Below, piece by piece: positions 53,957-63,513 of a DNA stretch of 64,000 nt. The stretch covers positions 112,727 to 176,726 of the forward strand of contig JAFGBS010000034.1 in NCBI GenBank assembly GCA_016933055.1. Reading direction: 5' to 3'. Source of the DNA: Promethearchaeota archaeon. Lineage in GTDB: Archaea > Asgardarchaeota > Lokiarchaeia > Sigyniarchaeales > Promethearchaeaceae. A model generated the notes under the pieces. That model saw only the letters and a list, made by a program, of their open reading frames with translations. It did not search any database and had not been told where the DNA came from. Position 1 is the stretch's first letter, and every line of letters begins with the position of its first letter. Both the position numbers and the translations under genes were made by a program.

Positions 53957-55270
53957 TTATTTAACCCATGGATCGGGTAGTTTAATGCTTTTCAAGGCAT
54001 CTTGTTCAATAATTTGCTTTGCAACATGAGTCACCAGCTTATCAATACCACCGAGGTTGTGATTTGTGGCCACAAGAAGGTTTGCTTTGCGACATATTCC
54101 CTTTTCATCGCTTGTTAAATCGTAGATCAACGTTCCTCGGGGGGCTTCTACCATACCAACACCTCTCCCAGCTATTGGTTCGACATCCATTGTTTTAATA
54201 TCAGTCGAAACGATGTCCGGATCTTTTAAGAGATTTCCTATGTTCTCAATCGCAGCAACAGTCTCGATTATTCGAGCCCAGTGGAAAGCAAACACGTTGT
54301 GGATTGGATTAGTGCCAATTTTATCCCGCATTTCTTTTAGTGCGGCATCTGCTAATGGTGTATTCATCCGTTCTGCTACATTAATCATTCCCAACGGTCC
54401 GGTTTGGTATACTCCCTCTGGGTATCCCACCTCTTTTATGAAAGTGTGGGTACCGTAATTATGAGAAGTTACATGCTCCCCAATGACTTCCAAATATTTT
54501 TGGGGCTTGTATCGCTTTATTTTTCCCTCGGGATTACAAATTGAGAGCATTCCGTCATGTATATCATGAGTACCATCTTCTTTAGCAACGCCTAAATACC
54601 ATGTAGGAACTACTCCCACATTTGCTACAACGTCCCAGTAATCAGTAACTACCTTAAGTGCAATCTCAACGGTTTTTTTGGTATATTCTACCTGTCGCTC
54701 CCAGTCCTTAAGGAAGAAATCTCGGTGCTCTTCACTGAACGGATTCTTCAATCCACCAGGGATTGAGACGATTGGGTGTACGGATTTTCCTCCAATGGCA
54801 GCACAGAGAGCTTGACCATATTCCATCATTTCAAGTGCCATCTTCCCCTCAGCAGGGAGATCTTTGAGAATACTCACAACATTTCGTTTCGCAGGATCAG
54901 CAAAAGGTCCGTAGATAAAATCGGGTGCTGCTAAAGCATAAAAGTGCAATAAATGAGACGAGTATTGCTTAGCTTGGAGTAAAAGTTCTCGAACTTTAAA
55001 TGCTGCAGGCGGAATCTTCACATTCCATGCGTCTTCTACAGCTTTGGTTGGTGCAATGTGATGTGGAATTGGACAGATGCCACATATCCGAGGGGTGATT
55101 CGGGGCACATGCTCCATAAATCGTCCTTCCACAAATTTCTCAAAGAAACGGGTTGTCGTAACGTTGAATTGTGCATCTAGCACTTTTTTTCCATCATCAG
55201 ATACTTTGAGAATTAATCCACCATGTCCCTCAAGTCTAGTGACAGGTTCAACTTCGTATATTTTCGGCAT
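53957..55270 (-). CDS. vhuA: [NiFe]-hydrogenase large subunit VhuA/MvhA, lacking the C-terminal nickel motif
   Basis: 437 residues. The N-terminal nickel motif is RITPRICGICPIPHH near residue 60, preceded by RLEGHGG. The protein ends at LPDPWVK without the DPCxxCxxH motif, which is supplied by the separate vhuU 18 bases downstream. It belongs to the F420-non-reducing (Mvh) group 3c that pairs with MvhG and MvhD to feed HdrABC. A strong GGAGGAG lies in the end of hdrB upstream. Confidence 0.93.
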   Translation of the reverse strand: MPKIYEVEPVTRLEGHGGLILKVSDDGKKVLDAQFNVTTTRFFEKFVEGRFMEHVPRITPRICGICPIPHHIAPTKAVEDAWNVKIPPAAFKVRELLLQAKQYSSHLLHFYALAAPDFIYGPFADPAKRNVVSILKDLPAEGKMALEMMEYGQALCAAIGGKSVHPIVSIPGGLKNPFSEEHRDFFLKDWERQVEYTKKTVEIALKVVTDYWDVVANVGVVPTWYLGVAKEDGTHDIHDGMLSICNPEGKIKRYKPQKYLEVIGEHVTSHNYGTHTFIKEVGYPEGVYQTGPLGMINVAERMNTPLADAALKEMRDKIGTNPIHNVFAFHWARIIETVAAIENIGNLLKDPDIVSTDIKTMDVEPIAGRGVGMVEAPRGTLIYDLTSDEKGICRKANLLVATNHNLGGIDKLVTHVAKQIIEQDALKSIKLPDPWVK

Positions 55271-55272
55271 TG

Positions 55273-56172
55273 TTATGCTGCTCCTCCTTCAAATCTCTCT
55301 TTTATGAGTTTGGGTTTTTGTGAATGCATTTTCAATTCAATTTCATCATAAGTGTATCCCATAGCCAGAGCAAGAAGTTCTGTGAGGTAGAATATTGGAA
55401 TATCATAATCCTTCTCGAATTTCTTCTTAAGACTACGCTGATTGAAATCCATCTGTGAAAAACAAGAGGGACAAATGACGCAGAATATCTCAGCTCCCGC
55501 ATTAATAGCACTATCGAGCTTTTTCTGCAATCTTCGTAATGATACATCCTCTTCCGCATTCATTATTGCATAACCACAACATAGGTGTTCCTCTTCATAA
55601 TCTATAATGGTTGCTCCAGTTGCAGCTACGACTTTACGTAAGTTTTGAGGATTCTCATGGTCCTCTTCAGATTGCATTATTTCGACTGGTCTCATATAGT
55701 GACAACCAGTGTGACAAGCCACCTTCAATCCGGTTAACGGTTTCGTTATTTTTGCTTTAATCGCCTCTACTCCAACCTCTTCCAGCAAATAGGTCAAGAA
55801 ATGTGACACATTAATACTTCCTTTGAATTCTCTACCAACTTCTTTAAGAATTCTATTGATCTTGTTACGCTTGGATTCACTATGTTTTAGTTCATGATTT
55901 ACTACAGTGAGTGTCTGAGTACATCCATTACATAGGGACACAATATCTTTTCCTTCTGCTTCTGCTAAAGTTAGGTTTCGCGCTCCTAGACTAAGCCAGC
56001 TAGTATAATCCGAGCATTGGATGCCAATAGGATCAGGACAGCATCCAAAGGCAGCGTCTTTTGGTTTTAATTCGAGTTTCTCGAAAACCAAGCGAGCAGA
56101 TTTCTCCAAATAGGGCAATCTTTGACCAATCATACATCCTTCGTATAATAAGAATTCTTCAGCATCTGTCAT
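55273..56172 (-). CDS. hdrB: HdrB-like subunit, hydrogenase operon copy
   Basis: 299 residues with two cysteine-rich domains: FGCCPDP, CNGCTQTL; then CHTGCHYMRP, LCCGYAIMN and CPSCFSQMD. The order and spacing are those of HdrB with both noncubane cluster sites. It diverges clearly from the copies at 26519 and 58399. Its start overlaps the hdrC stop (TAATG) with GGAGGAG upstream. It lies directly before vhuA, so Hdr and hydrogenase subunits are made together. Confidence 0.9.
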   Translation of the reverse strand: MTDAEEFLLYEGCMIGQRLPYLEKSARLVFEKLELKPKDAAFGCCPDPIGIQCSDYTSWLSLGARNLTLAEAEGKDIVSLCNGCTQTLTVVNHELKHSESKRNKINRILKEVGREFKGSINVSHFLTYLLEEVGVEAIKAKITKPLTGLKVACHTGCHYMRPVEIMQSEEDHENPQNLRKVVAATGATIIDYEEEHLCCGYAIMNAEEDVSLRRLQKKLDSAINAGAEIFCVICPSCFSQMDFNQRSLKKKFEKDYDIPIFYLTELLALAMGYTYDEIELKMHSQKPKLIKERFEGGAA

Positions 56173-56693
56173 TATTTTTTCTCCTCCTTGGGTTCTTCAT
56201 ATCCGATTTTTTTATCGAAACCGGTTGCTTTAAGGATTTTTTGGATCTCCTTCACATTTGGTTTAGGAATTAGAGGTAAGCCCATTTTATCCCGTCTTCG
56301 AGCAATCGCATCTTGTAGGGGGATTGCTTGTCCCGTTTCCATCACCATTTTTGCTTGGGATATATACGCTTCAGGTGCTAATCCCATTCTCATACTTTGA
56401 TTTTTCAAGATTGTGAAAATATCCGTGAGTACAATGTCATTTGGGCAGATTTCATCGCATAAATCGCAGGTTTGGCATCCCCATAGATTGAATTGCTTAT
56501 CTGGTTGTAAAATCATATGAGAAAGACCTAATAACCCTTGCATCACTAACGTTCGTGGATCGTATCTCTCTGGTTCTAATTCTGAAACGGGACATATATC
56601 AGTACACCTGCCACATTGATAGCAATAGTGTACTTTCTCTCCCATATGGAGGTCTATAATTTGTTTCTTTACTTCATAATTCGGTACAAACAA
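56172..56693 (-). CDS. hdrC: HdrC-like subunit, hydrogenase operon copy
   Basis: 173 residues with [4Fe-4S] motifs CYQCGRCTDICPVS near residue 21 and CQTCDLCDEICPND near 73. It links HdrA to HdrB. It begins with TTG after the mvhG stop (TAG-TTG), with GGAGGAG upstream. The partner HdrA is not in this operon; the selenoprotein hdrA at 16893 or the Cys form at 24502 must supply it. Confidence 0.9.
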   Translation of the reverse strand: MFVPNYEVKKQIIDLHMGEKVHYCYQCGRCTDICPVSELEPERYDPRTLVMQGLLGLSHMILQPDKQFNLWGCQTCDLCDEICPNDIVLTDIFTILKNQSMRMGLAPEAYISQAKMVMETGQAIPLQDAIARRRDKMGLPLIPKPNVKEIQKILKATGFDKKIGYEEPKEEKK

Positions 56694-58103
56694 CTATTTC
56701 TCCTCCTCCTTCGTGTCTTCAACATGTCCACCTAATGTGCTAGCAGCAAGTGTGAATCGATTAAATAATCCAGCTGGATCCAAGATTTTATCCATCAGCG
56801 TCTTAGGATCAGGACCGAGAGATGCATAAGTGGATAGCATTTTTGCACCCTGATCTTTAATTTGCTCTGGCGGACCATAACATCCCAAACATGGGGCATT
56901 TGCTTTATTTGGACATATAGTGCCGCATCCTGCTTTGGTTACAGGACCAAGACAGACATATCCCTCCTCTAAGAAGCATTTCTTTTTATCGGGTAATCCT
57001 TCATAATCTCGCTTAATTTCCGTATAAGTTTTATCCACAACCGACCGTTCACAAGTAGAACAAACTGATGCTTGGCTGAATTTAAAGTGCTTACTTCCCT
57101 TTAATTTCATCAATAGTAAACTAATTGTATCATCAATGATTGCAGTCCCTGTTCCGGTAAATGCCAACACTTTTTGCTGTCCTTTTTTGGTCTTGATCGT
57201 TTTCTCTTCAAAAGTCTCGGGATGTTCTGCTAATTTTTGTAATACATCTCCCGCAAAATACATAAAATCAAAATTTGCCAACCCAAGATATAATTCGATG
57301 AATTTTTGTACTGTTATGGTATCCTCTTTACTCAAACTCTCCTTGGAAGCAATCAAGTCCAATAATTGCCCCGCTCGTTTCCCTTCTGGTTTAGAAGTTG
57401 CTTGGAAGCATCCCACACATGGACCTTCTCCAGATTCGGGACACATTAACGAACATCCTCCTGCAGTAACTGGTCCGAAACATAATTCTCCAGAATCCAG
57501 AAAACATCCACTCTTATTTAATGCACACTGTATACAGACGTTCTTCTCTGCCTTTACGGCATTTGGTTTCTTCGAGAGTAGGGTTATAACATATATAACG
57601 GCTGCAACGATATTATCTGTAGTTGGTGGACATCCTGGGAGTTTCACTTCAACATCAATGAGTTGAGGAACCGTGTATAGTCGATCTAAAATTTCGGGAA
57701 CGTCATTTGGCCATTTTCCTTTCACATCAGATTCAACAACACTTTCTGCATCAACAAATTTCCTCTTCAGTAGCTCCTCTTTTTTATAGAGATTTGCCAA
57801 ACCAATCACCGAACCATGATTTGCGCATGCACCAAAAGCTACTACAATCTTGCATTTATTTCGAATGAGATAAACCATTTCTTTATCTTTCTCAGTTCGA
57901 GCCGCACCCTCGATGAATCCGACATCGACCGATCCATCGGATCTATCCTCAAGAGATTTTAGTTTGAAATCTACCACAGCAGGCCAATAAACGATATCAA
58001 ACTCAGGAATTAATGCATAAAGCTTCAAATGTGCATTTAGGAGGGATTGATGGCAGCCCCAACAAGAGGATAACTGCATGAATGCGAATGTTAATTTTGC
58101 CAT
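56694..58103 (-). CDS. mvhG: [NiFe]-hydrogenase small subunit MvhG with duplicated C-terminal Cys module
   Basis: 469 residues, against about 300 in typical MvhG. The N-terminal half has SSCWGCHQSLL (proximal cluster), FGACANHGSV and LPGCPPTTDNI. The cluster module C-x2-C...C-F-G-P-V-T-x-x-G-C-S-x-x-C-P...P-C-V-G-C is present at about residues 190-235 and again at about 345-410 (C-L-G-P-V-T-K-A-G-C ... P-C-L-G-C). The second copy follows about 100 residues of linker. The extra module could bind two more [4Fe-4S] clusters. It is otherwise a normal electron-relay subunit for VhuA. Confidence 0.88.
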   Translation of the reverse strand: MAKLTFAFMQLSSCWGCHQSLLNAHLKLYALIPEFDIVYWPAVVDFKLKSLEDRSDGSVDVGFIEGAARTEKDKEMVYLIRNKCKIVVAFGACANHGSVIGLANLYKKEELLKRKFVDAESVVESDVKGKWPNDVPEILDRLYTVPQLIDVEVKLPGCPPTTDNIVAAVIYVITLLSKKPNAVKAEKNVCIQCALNKSGCFLDSGELCFGPVTAGGCSLMCPESGEGPCVGCFQATSKPEGKRAGQLLDLIASKESLSKEDTITVQKFIELYLGLANFDFMYFAGDVLQKLAEHPETFEEKTIKTKKGQQKVLAFTGTGTAIIDDTISLLLMKLKGSKHFKFSQASVCSTCERSVVDKTYTEIKRDYEGLPDKKKCFLEEGYVCLGPVTKAGCGTICPNKANAPCLGCYGPPEQIKDQGAKMLSTYASLGPDPKTLMDKILDPAGLFNRFTLAASTLGGHVEDTKEEEK

Positions 58104-58398
58104 TTTATAAACTCCACTAAAAACTATTATTCACTAATTTGTGTATAAACCTAAATTCCACTTTAGTTACAGATTGGTCTATTTTGACTCCTTAAAAAAC
58201 TATTTCCACATAAAGTTGGAAAAATCTATAATACATTAATGGATTTACTAGCAAGGACTAAGAAAATGACAAAAAATTATGGATATAATGATATTTGATG
58301 ATGGGTGACGAGAGGTAGAATAAAACACAACACCTATTTTCTTATCTAAATTTGACCTGGTTATGCTTTATTGTCGGGAAAAAGAAAAAAAGGAAGAC

Positions 58399-60246
58399 TT
58401 AATCTAAGAAAGTTTCAAATAAAGGCGTATTATCGACAAATGGGGGAGTGCCTGCTGCTTGATCGGGTCTTAACAAGCCAATACTGTAAGGATCCTTTCC
58501 ATACACGTAATCATAGAGTTGAGTGATGTAGATCACAGGAATTTGAAAGGGTTCTTCGATCTGGTCTTTAAATATGTTGTTCACCTCTATTTGACCCAGA
58601 TCATACTGTAAATGACAGAAAGGACAGCAAGTAATAATTGCTTGGCTTCCAACGTTGCGTACATTTACCAGTTTTTCTCGTGTAAAATCCAGCGAAACCT
58701 CTTTCGCTGCTGTTCGAACTGCTCCACCAGCCCCGCAACACATATTTTTATCTTGATACGGAATGCTGTGTAATCCAATTAGATCTACAAGTTCATCAAA
58801 GAATCGTGGTTCTTCCGAAACATTATCACCCCACGGTTTAGTATCGGAAGGTTTCAATATATGGCACCCATAATGCACTGCTACGGGGATATTCTTCCAT
58901 TTCCTCCTTAAATGCTCTCGTAGCTTATCTTTCCCGATATCATAATACATTATTTCAATAATGTGTTTTACCTTTATGCTACCCTTGTATTCCATTCCGA
59001 TCTTTTTTAAATGCTCATTAACCATTTCTTTCTTCTTCGGTTGGTATTTCAACTTGTGATCGGCTTCTAGTAGTGTTCCATAGCATCCGTTACATAAAGT
59101 AATAATATCTGCCTGATTTTCCTCTGCGATGGCAATATTTCGTGCAGCTATAGTGAGCCATGTCGGGATGTCAAAAGAGCGGAATACACCTGGCGCGGGA
59201 CAGCAACTGGCACCATCCATTTCCTTGAGCTTTACGCCCAATTCATCCATAAATAAACGTGTAGCAGCCTCAATAACCGGATATCTATTGGGAATCACGC
59301 ATCCAAGATAAAGAGAGTATTCTAATTGCTCTTTATCTCCTAAATTCATTTTTGTATCCGTATGCTGCAAATTTTTATGGTTTTTAGGTGGAGATACCTT
59401 TTCGATGAAAATTGCTTTCATGTGTTCCCACCATGGCCATATACCAGGTTCCAATTCATTTGCTTTCTGATATGCGACCAAAGCGTTCTCATATTTTTTT
59501 GCTTTCTCTAACATTAGACCGTAGTTAACCCATGCATGGGGATTATCCTTTACATCAGTTTCCATAGTTTTTTTAAAAAATTCTTCTGCTTGATCAAATT
59601 TTTTTAAATCTGAATAGGCTAGGGCGATATTATGTAAAGCGGCAGGATATTTGCTAGAATCTTTAGGAATTGATTCAAGAATAGGGATGGCTTTAATGAA
59701 TAACTTCCTCTTTAATTCAATTAATCCCTTATAGAAATTTGTTATAGGAAGATATTTATTATCATCACCTATGATTTCAAGAATTTTTGTCGTTAATTCT
59801 TCTGCCCGTTCGAGTTGATTAGCACGGACTAAACATTGTAAAACAGAAATGAGAGCTTCAGGATTTTCGGGTGCTGAATCCATCGCAACAATGCAAGCTT
59901 TAACTAAATCATCTAATTCATTAAAATGCTCAAATACTTTGCTGATACCCATCCATCCCAGATAATTCTTTGGTTCGAGTTCCGTTGCTCTCTCAAACAT
60001 GCGAAATGCTTCTTGAAAATCCCCTCGTTCAATAAAAATTTCCCCCAATTTTAAGTAGGGTCCAATTTTTTTGGGGAATCTTTTATTAGCTTTGTTATAC
60101 CAGGAGAATGCTTCAATGAAATTTTCCAGACGGTGATAATACTCTGCGATTTCCATATGTGCTTCATAGTTTTGAGGATCTTTATCCACGAGGAATTCTA
60201 ATCGCTTTAGTTCCCCTTTTATAGTAGATTCAGATGCATTAGCCAT
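58399..60246 (-). CDS. TPR-HdrB fusion protein
   Basis: 615 residues. The first 280 or so are tetratricopeptide repeats (for example AHMEIAEYYHRLENFIEAFSW, YPAALHNIALAYSDLKKFDQAEEFF, AWVNYGLMLEKAKKYENALVAYQ). From about residue 305 a complete HdrB follows (GASCCPAPGVFRSFDIPTWL, CNGCYGTL, CCGAGGAVR, CPFCHLQYD), nearly the same as the copy at 26519. An internal ATG at the junction has no ribosome-binding site. TPRs bind protein partners, so the fusion could tether HdrB to another complex. The gap to mvhG (295 bases) holds no gene. Confidence 0.87.
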   Translation of the reverse strand: MANASESTIKGELKRLEFLVDKDPQNYEAHMEIAEYYHRLENFIEAFSWYNKANKRFPKKIGPYLKLGEIFIERGDFQEAFRMFERATELEPKNYLGWMGISKVFEHFNELDDLVKACIVAMDSAPENPEALISVLQCLVRANQLERAEELTTKILEIIGDDNKYLPITNFYKGLIELKRKLFIKAIPILESIPKDSSKYPAALHNIALAYSDLKKFDQAEEFFKKTMETDVKDNPHAWVNYGLMLEKAKKYENALVAYQKANELEPGIWPWWEHMKAIFIEKVSPPKNHKNLQHTDTKMNLGDKEQLEYSLYLGCVIPNRYPVIEAATRLFMDELGVKLKEMDGASCCPAPGVFRSFDIPTWLTIAARNIAIAEENQADIITLCNGCYGTLLEADHKLKYQPKKKEMVNEHLKKIGMEYKGSIKVKHIIEIMYYDIGKDKLREHLRRKWKNIPVAVHYGCHILKPSDTKPWGDNVSEEPRFFDELVDLIGLHSIPYQDKNMCCGAGGAVRTAAKEVSLDFTREKLVNVRNVGSQAIITCCPFCHLQYDLGQIEVNNIFKDQIEEPFQIPVIYITQLYDYVYGKDPYSIGLLRPDQAAGTPPFVDNTPLFETFLD

Positions 60247-60627
60247 ATTATTTGTTCAACTAGTTAAATTATAATCAGAATTATAATGGAATGAATTTAA
60301 AATATCCACTAACAAGATTTTGAAAATTTTGAAAAAAAATGAATCTGTTTCATAATTTATGAGATTGAAACTAGGTAAATAGACGTAAGATTTTTTTTTT
60401 ATATAAATTCTCCCTAGAAATCATTCTAATTACTAAAACTTGCTGTGTAGGATATGGTAAATTATGTCTACATTTTCTTAAAAAAAATCAACACTATAAA
60501 GTCTAGGTTTTGTGTAAAAAAAAATAGTAATATATGGATTAGTTTTAAGTCATTCTACGAATTCAAAGTTATGTAGATTTATTTATCGAAATTCTTGATT
60601 AGCAAATATAAAAAGGGAAAATAAAAT
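60247..60627. other. Gene-free stretch of 381 bases
   Basis: AT-rich sequence between the end of the acyl-CoA dehydrogenase gene and the start of the TPR-HdrB gene (both on the minus strand). It holds poly-A/T runs and TATA-like stretches but no reading frame, RNA gene or repeat that I can support. Confidence 0.6.
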
Positions 60628-61914
60628 TTAGATCATTTTAAAGAATTGTCGGAAAGACATGGACATAACATACTGTTGAATCTGACGAGTTCCACCTATA
60701 ATTTCTTGGATCCGGCTGATTCCGAGCAAATCTTGCATTAAAGTGTTATCGCAAACACCCGCCCCCCCCATGACATTCGCAACCTCATAACTTATTCGTT
60801 CCGCTAAAATAGCTCCACGGTATTTCAATGCATGAGCAATGGGAATGAAACTGGTTTCAAGAGGTCTGGGCAATGTTCCGCCGTATTTTTCAACTGCTGC
60901 ATCGTATTTCTCACAAAATCGTAAGCATGCCATTGTGAAATTCATGGCTTTCGACCATGCCTCTGTGAGTAAGAAACCTACTCCTTGATGTTTAAGAATG
61001 ATCTGACCCATTTGCTCCCTCATATTAACATATATGAGACCATGGGTTAGAGCCGTCCAGATTTCTGCAACATCTAAGATTGCGATGCCCATTCGTTCTA
61101 AATTCAATCCTTCAAACATATGGGCTTTACCAGCACCAACCGGTCCTAACACATTTTCTTTGGGACATAGAGCATTCTCCATAAGTTCTTGTCCTAAGAA
61201 TAATTTCGGTACCCAAGGAATACCTACACGTTTGATGGTTATACCCTCAGTAGGAAATTGAAAATAACCTTGCATTACGGTTTTTGAGTTTCCTGGCTCT
61301 GTAGCAGCATAAAATACTCCATATTTGGATTTTGGTCCGTTTGTACTATAAATTTTCTCACCTGTAATTAAAAAAGATCCATCCTCTTGGGGATCGGCAC
61401 GAGTAAGTGGACGAACCGCGTCGGAACCAACCTCAGGCTCAGTGATCATAATGCACCCTATAGCTTGACCCGTAATCAATTCCTTTAATGCTTCCAACCG
61501 ATGAGGTTGATTTTCATGATGCTCTGCAAGGGGATTGACACACAAAACAGTAGCTCCTGCGCCCATATTAAATTGGGGATTGAATTGGTCCAGAGCGAGT
61601 GCCCTAATCAAATCTGCTGTTAATCCAGTGTACCCATCTGGACCGTTCCAGTCTAGATCGAACTCAGAAAACGCTCGTGAACGAGTGATATATCCCTGCT
61701 CTCCAAAGTCCGGAATCCAGTCGTAAACATCGGCTGTGGTATGATCTACCTTCTTATCATATTTTCTACAGAATCTCTCAACTTTATTTAAGAAATCCTT
61801 CTGTTTGTCGTCCAAAATACCCATAAACTGTGCGTTTAAGATCTCATATCGTTTTTTGAGATCCAACATTTTCAAAATTTCTTCATTAATACATCTAACG
61901 TCATATGATTTCAT
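60628..61914 (-). CDS. Acyl-CoA dehydrogenase
   Basis: 428 residues of the FAD-dependent family. The FAD-contact region is GCIMITEPEVGSDAVRPLTRADPQ and ITGEKIYSTNGPKS in the middle. The final helix is VMGGAGVCDNTLMQDLLGISRIQEIIGGTRQIQQYVMS, the typical C-terminal end. The catalytic Glu cannot be placed with certainty by eye. The enzyme would oxidise an acyl-CoA, passing electrons to an ETF or directly to an Hdr-type complex. The HdrB fusion is downstream. Confidence 0.9.
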   Translation of the reverse strand: MKSYDVRCINEEILKMLDLKKRYEILNAQFMGILDDKQKDFLNKVERFCRKYDKKVDHTTADVYDWIPDFGEQGYITRSRAFSEFDLDWNGPDGYTGLTADLIRALALDQFNPQFNMGAGATVLCVNPLAEHHENQPHRLEALKELITGQAIGCIMITEPEVGSDAVRPLTRADPQEDGSFLITGEKIYSTNGPKSKYGVFYAATEPGNSKTVMQGYFQFPTEGITIKRVGIPWVPKLFLGQELMENALCPKENVLGPVGAGKAHMFEGLNLERMGIAILDVAEIWTALTHGLIYVNMREQMGQIILKHQGVGFLLTEAWSKAMNFTMACLRFCEKYDAAVEKYGGTLPRPLETSFIPIAHALKYRGAILAERISYEVANVMGGAGVCDNTLMQDLLGISRIQEIIGGTRQIQQYVMSMSFRQFFKMI

Positions 61915-62052
61915 GTTTCATTAACATCTCAAACAGTGATGTTATTGGATTGGTAGCCTATCAATTTAAATCTATAAGCACATTAATATCGAGAAAAGTG
62001 AAAAGGTCCAAAGTTGTCAAATCATTACGTTGTGAAGTGTCCTCATAATAAT

Positions 62053-62102
62053 GATCTATAGATGACTTTTTAATATATAGAAATGATTTTGACCTATAGA
62101 TC
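62053..62102. promoter_or_regulatory. Two CTATAGATC-type elements upstream of the PhoU-like gene
   Basis: GATCTATAG (62053-62061, the reverse complement of CTATAGATC) and CTATAGATC (62094-62102) lie within 105 bases of the start of the PhoU-like gene. A third copy lies at 63366-63374 before pstS. They could be an operator for phosphate regulation; this is an inference from repetition. Confidence 0.4.
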
Positions 62103-62154
62103 TACTCTATATTTTCACATTAAAATATGGTCAGTTTATGTAAGGTTAATAAAG

Positions 62155-63201
62155 ATGGAAATACGAAGAATTCAAAAAACTGGGGGGGGTTCTTATGTAA
62201 TAACTCTTCCTAAAGAGTGGGTAACTAGTCTTGGTATCAAGGAAAAAGATCAAATATCAATTATTACCCAACCTGACTCTACCCTCATTTTAAGTGCAAA
62301 TGCAACATCTACAAAACAAGAAAAACGCGAAAAGATTTTCAATATCGATGAAATAGGTGATGAAGGAAATGGTCGTAAAACCGTGTTGTATCGTATGCTT
62401 ATCGGTGCATATATTATGGGCTTCGAAAATTATCGAATTTACAGCTCGGGTAAAATTTCATCGACAACAATAAAAACTGTTACTGATTTTGTGAATACAG
62501 CATTAGGACCTGTGATCGATGAACAAACGAAAAATACAATTATTCTTAAAGATATTCTTAATCCCACGGAAATGCCATTCGAAAACAATATCCGCCGAAT
62601 GCATGTGATAATCAAAACTATGCACGATGATCTTATGGATGCATTTCAATCTCAAAACGCAGATACCATTCATGAGGTGATAGCTCGTGATAAACAAATT
62701 AATCAACGTAACTGGTTAGTTGCACGCGAAACCAATATGATTTTACGAGATGTGATTATTGCTAAGAAGATGAATGTAACTTTAGAGGATGCCCATCATT
62801 ATTTTATGATTAGCAAACAGCTGGAACGTATAGGGGATCATGCGCGTTTGATTGGAAAGCAAATGCTGAATATTTTAAAAATGGATTTACCAGCTGAGTT
62901 GTATACTAAAATGAAAATTGCTAGTAAAGAATCAATGCATATCTTATCCGATTGTTTGAGAGCATGGGAAAGTAAAACCCGAAAAACCGCTCCCAGTCAA
63001 TCCATTAAGTTAGCTAATGAATCCATAGAAAGAAATCAGGTATTGAAACAACTGTGTGAAGAGATTACAAAAATCCATATTCAAGATGCCGAACTCTATG
63101 TTTCTTTAAACTATATTGCTGAAAGTTTACGTAGAACTGGTGATTATTCAGTAAACATCGCAGAAATCGTGATTGATAACCTTATCAAAGAAGTAGGATA
63201 G
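62155..63201 (+). CDS. PhoU-like phosphate regulator with N-terminal AbrB domain
   Basis: 348 residues from the Met at 62155. The N-terminal domain MEIRRIQKTGGGSYVITLPKEWV is the SpoVT/AbrB DNA-binding strand pattern. The remainder is two PhoU-type three-helix bundles, with the metal-binding E-x-I-G-D-H-A (near residue 225) and RRTGDYSVNIAEI (near 335). Archaeal proteins with this layout control phosphate uptake. The open frame back to 62083 is not family-like. It is followed by pstS. Confidence 0.9.
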   Translation: MEIRRIQKTGGGSYVITLPKEWVTSLGIKEKDQISIITQPDSTLILSANATSTKQEKREKIFNIDEIGDEGNGRKTVLYRMLIGAYIMGFENYRIYSSGKISSTTIKTVTDFVNTALGPVIDEQTKNTIILKDILNPTEMPFENNIRRMHVIIKTMHDDLMDAFQSQNADTIHEVIARDKQINQRNWLVARETNMILRDVIIAKKMNVTLEDAHHYFMISKQLERIGDHARLIGKQMLNILKMDLPAELYTKMKIASKESMHILSDCLRAWESKTRKTAPSQSIKLANESIERNQVLKQLCEEITKIHIQDAELYVSLNYIAESLRRTGDYSVNIAEIVIDNLIKEVG

Positions 63202-63365
63202 GGTTTTAATCTTTTTTACGAATAAATATGAAGTTTAATTAATTTCACATCGATCTAATGCTAAGTAGGATTAGAAAATTGTTTTTGTCGGATTAATCAC
63301 CTAAAAACGGTATTTTATCTTTTTTAAGTTGGAATTATACTAATTATGTCGAATTATCATAGTTT

Positions 63366-63374
63366 CTATAGATC
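63366..63374 (+). promoter_or_regulatory. CTATAGATC element before pstS
   Basis: A third copy of the nine-base element found twice upstream of the PhoU-like gene, in the 312-base gap before pstS. A TATA-like TTTATATTTTG (near 63407) lies downstream of it, consistent with a promoter-proximal operator. Nothing else in the gap was recognised. Confidence 0.4.
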
Positions 63375-63513
63375 TCAGTGGGAAACATAGAATCGGTGGA
63401 GTATCTTTATATTTTGAACTTCAAAATTTTCAAGTGATTCAAGTTTTCAGAATCAAAAATCTGAAACACGAATTTCAAATTAGAAACTAAAAATTTAAAA
63501 CGTGAAAAAAAAT

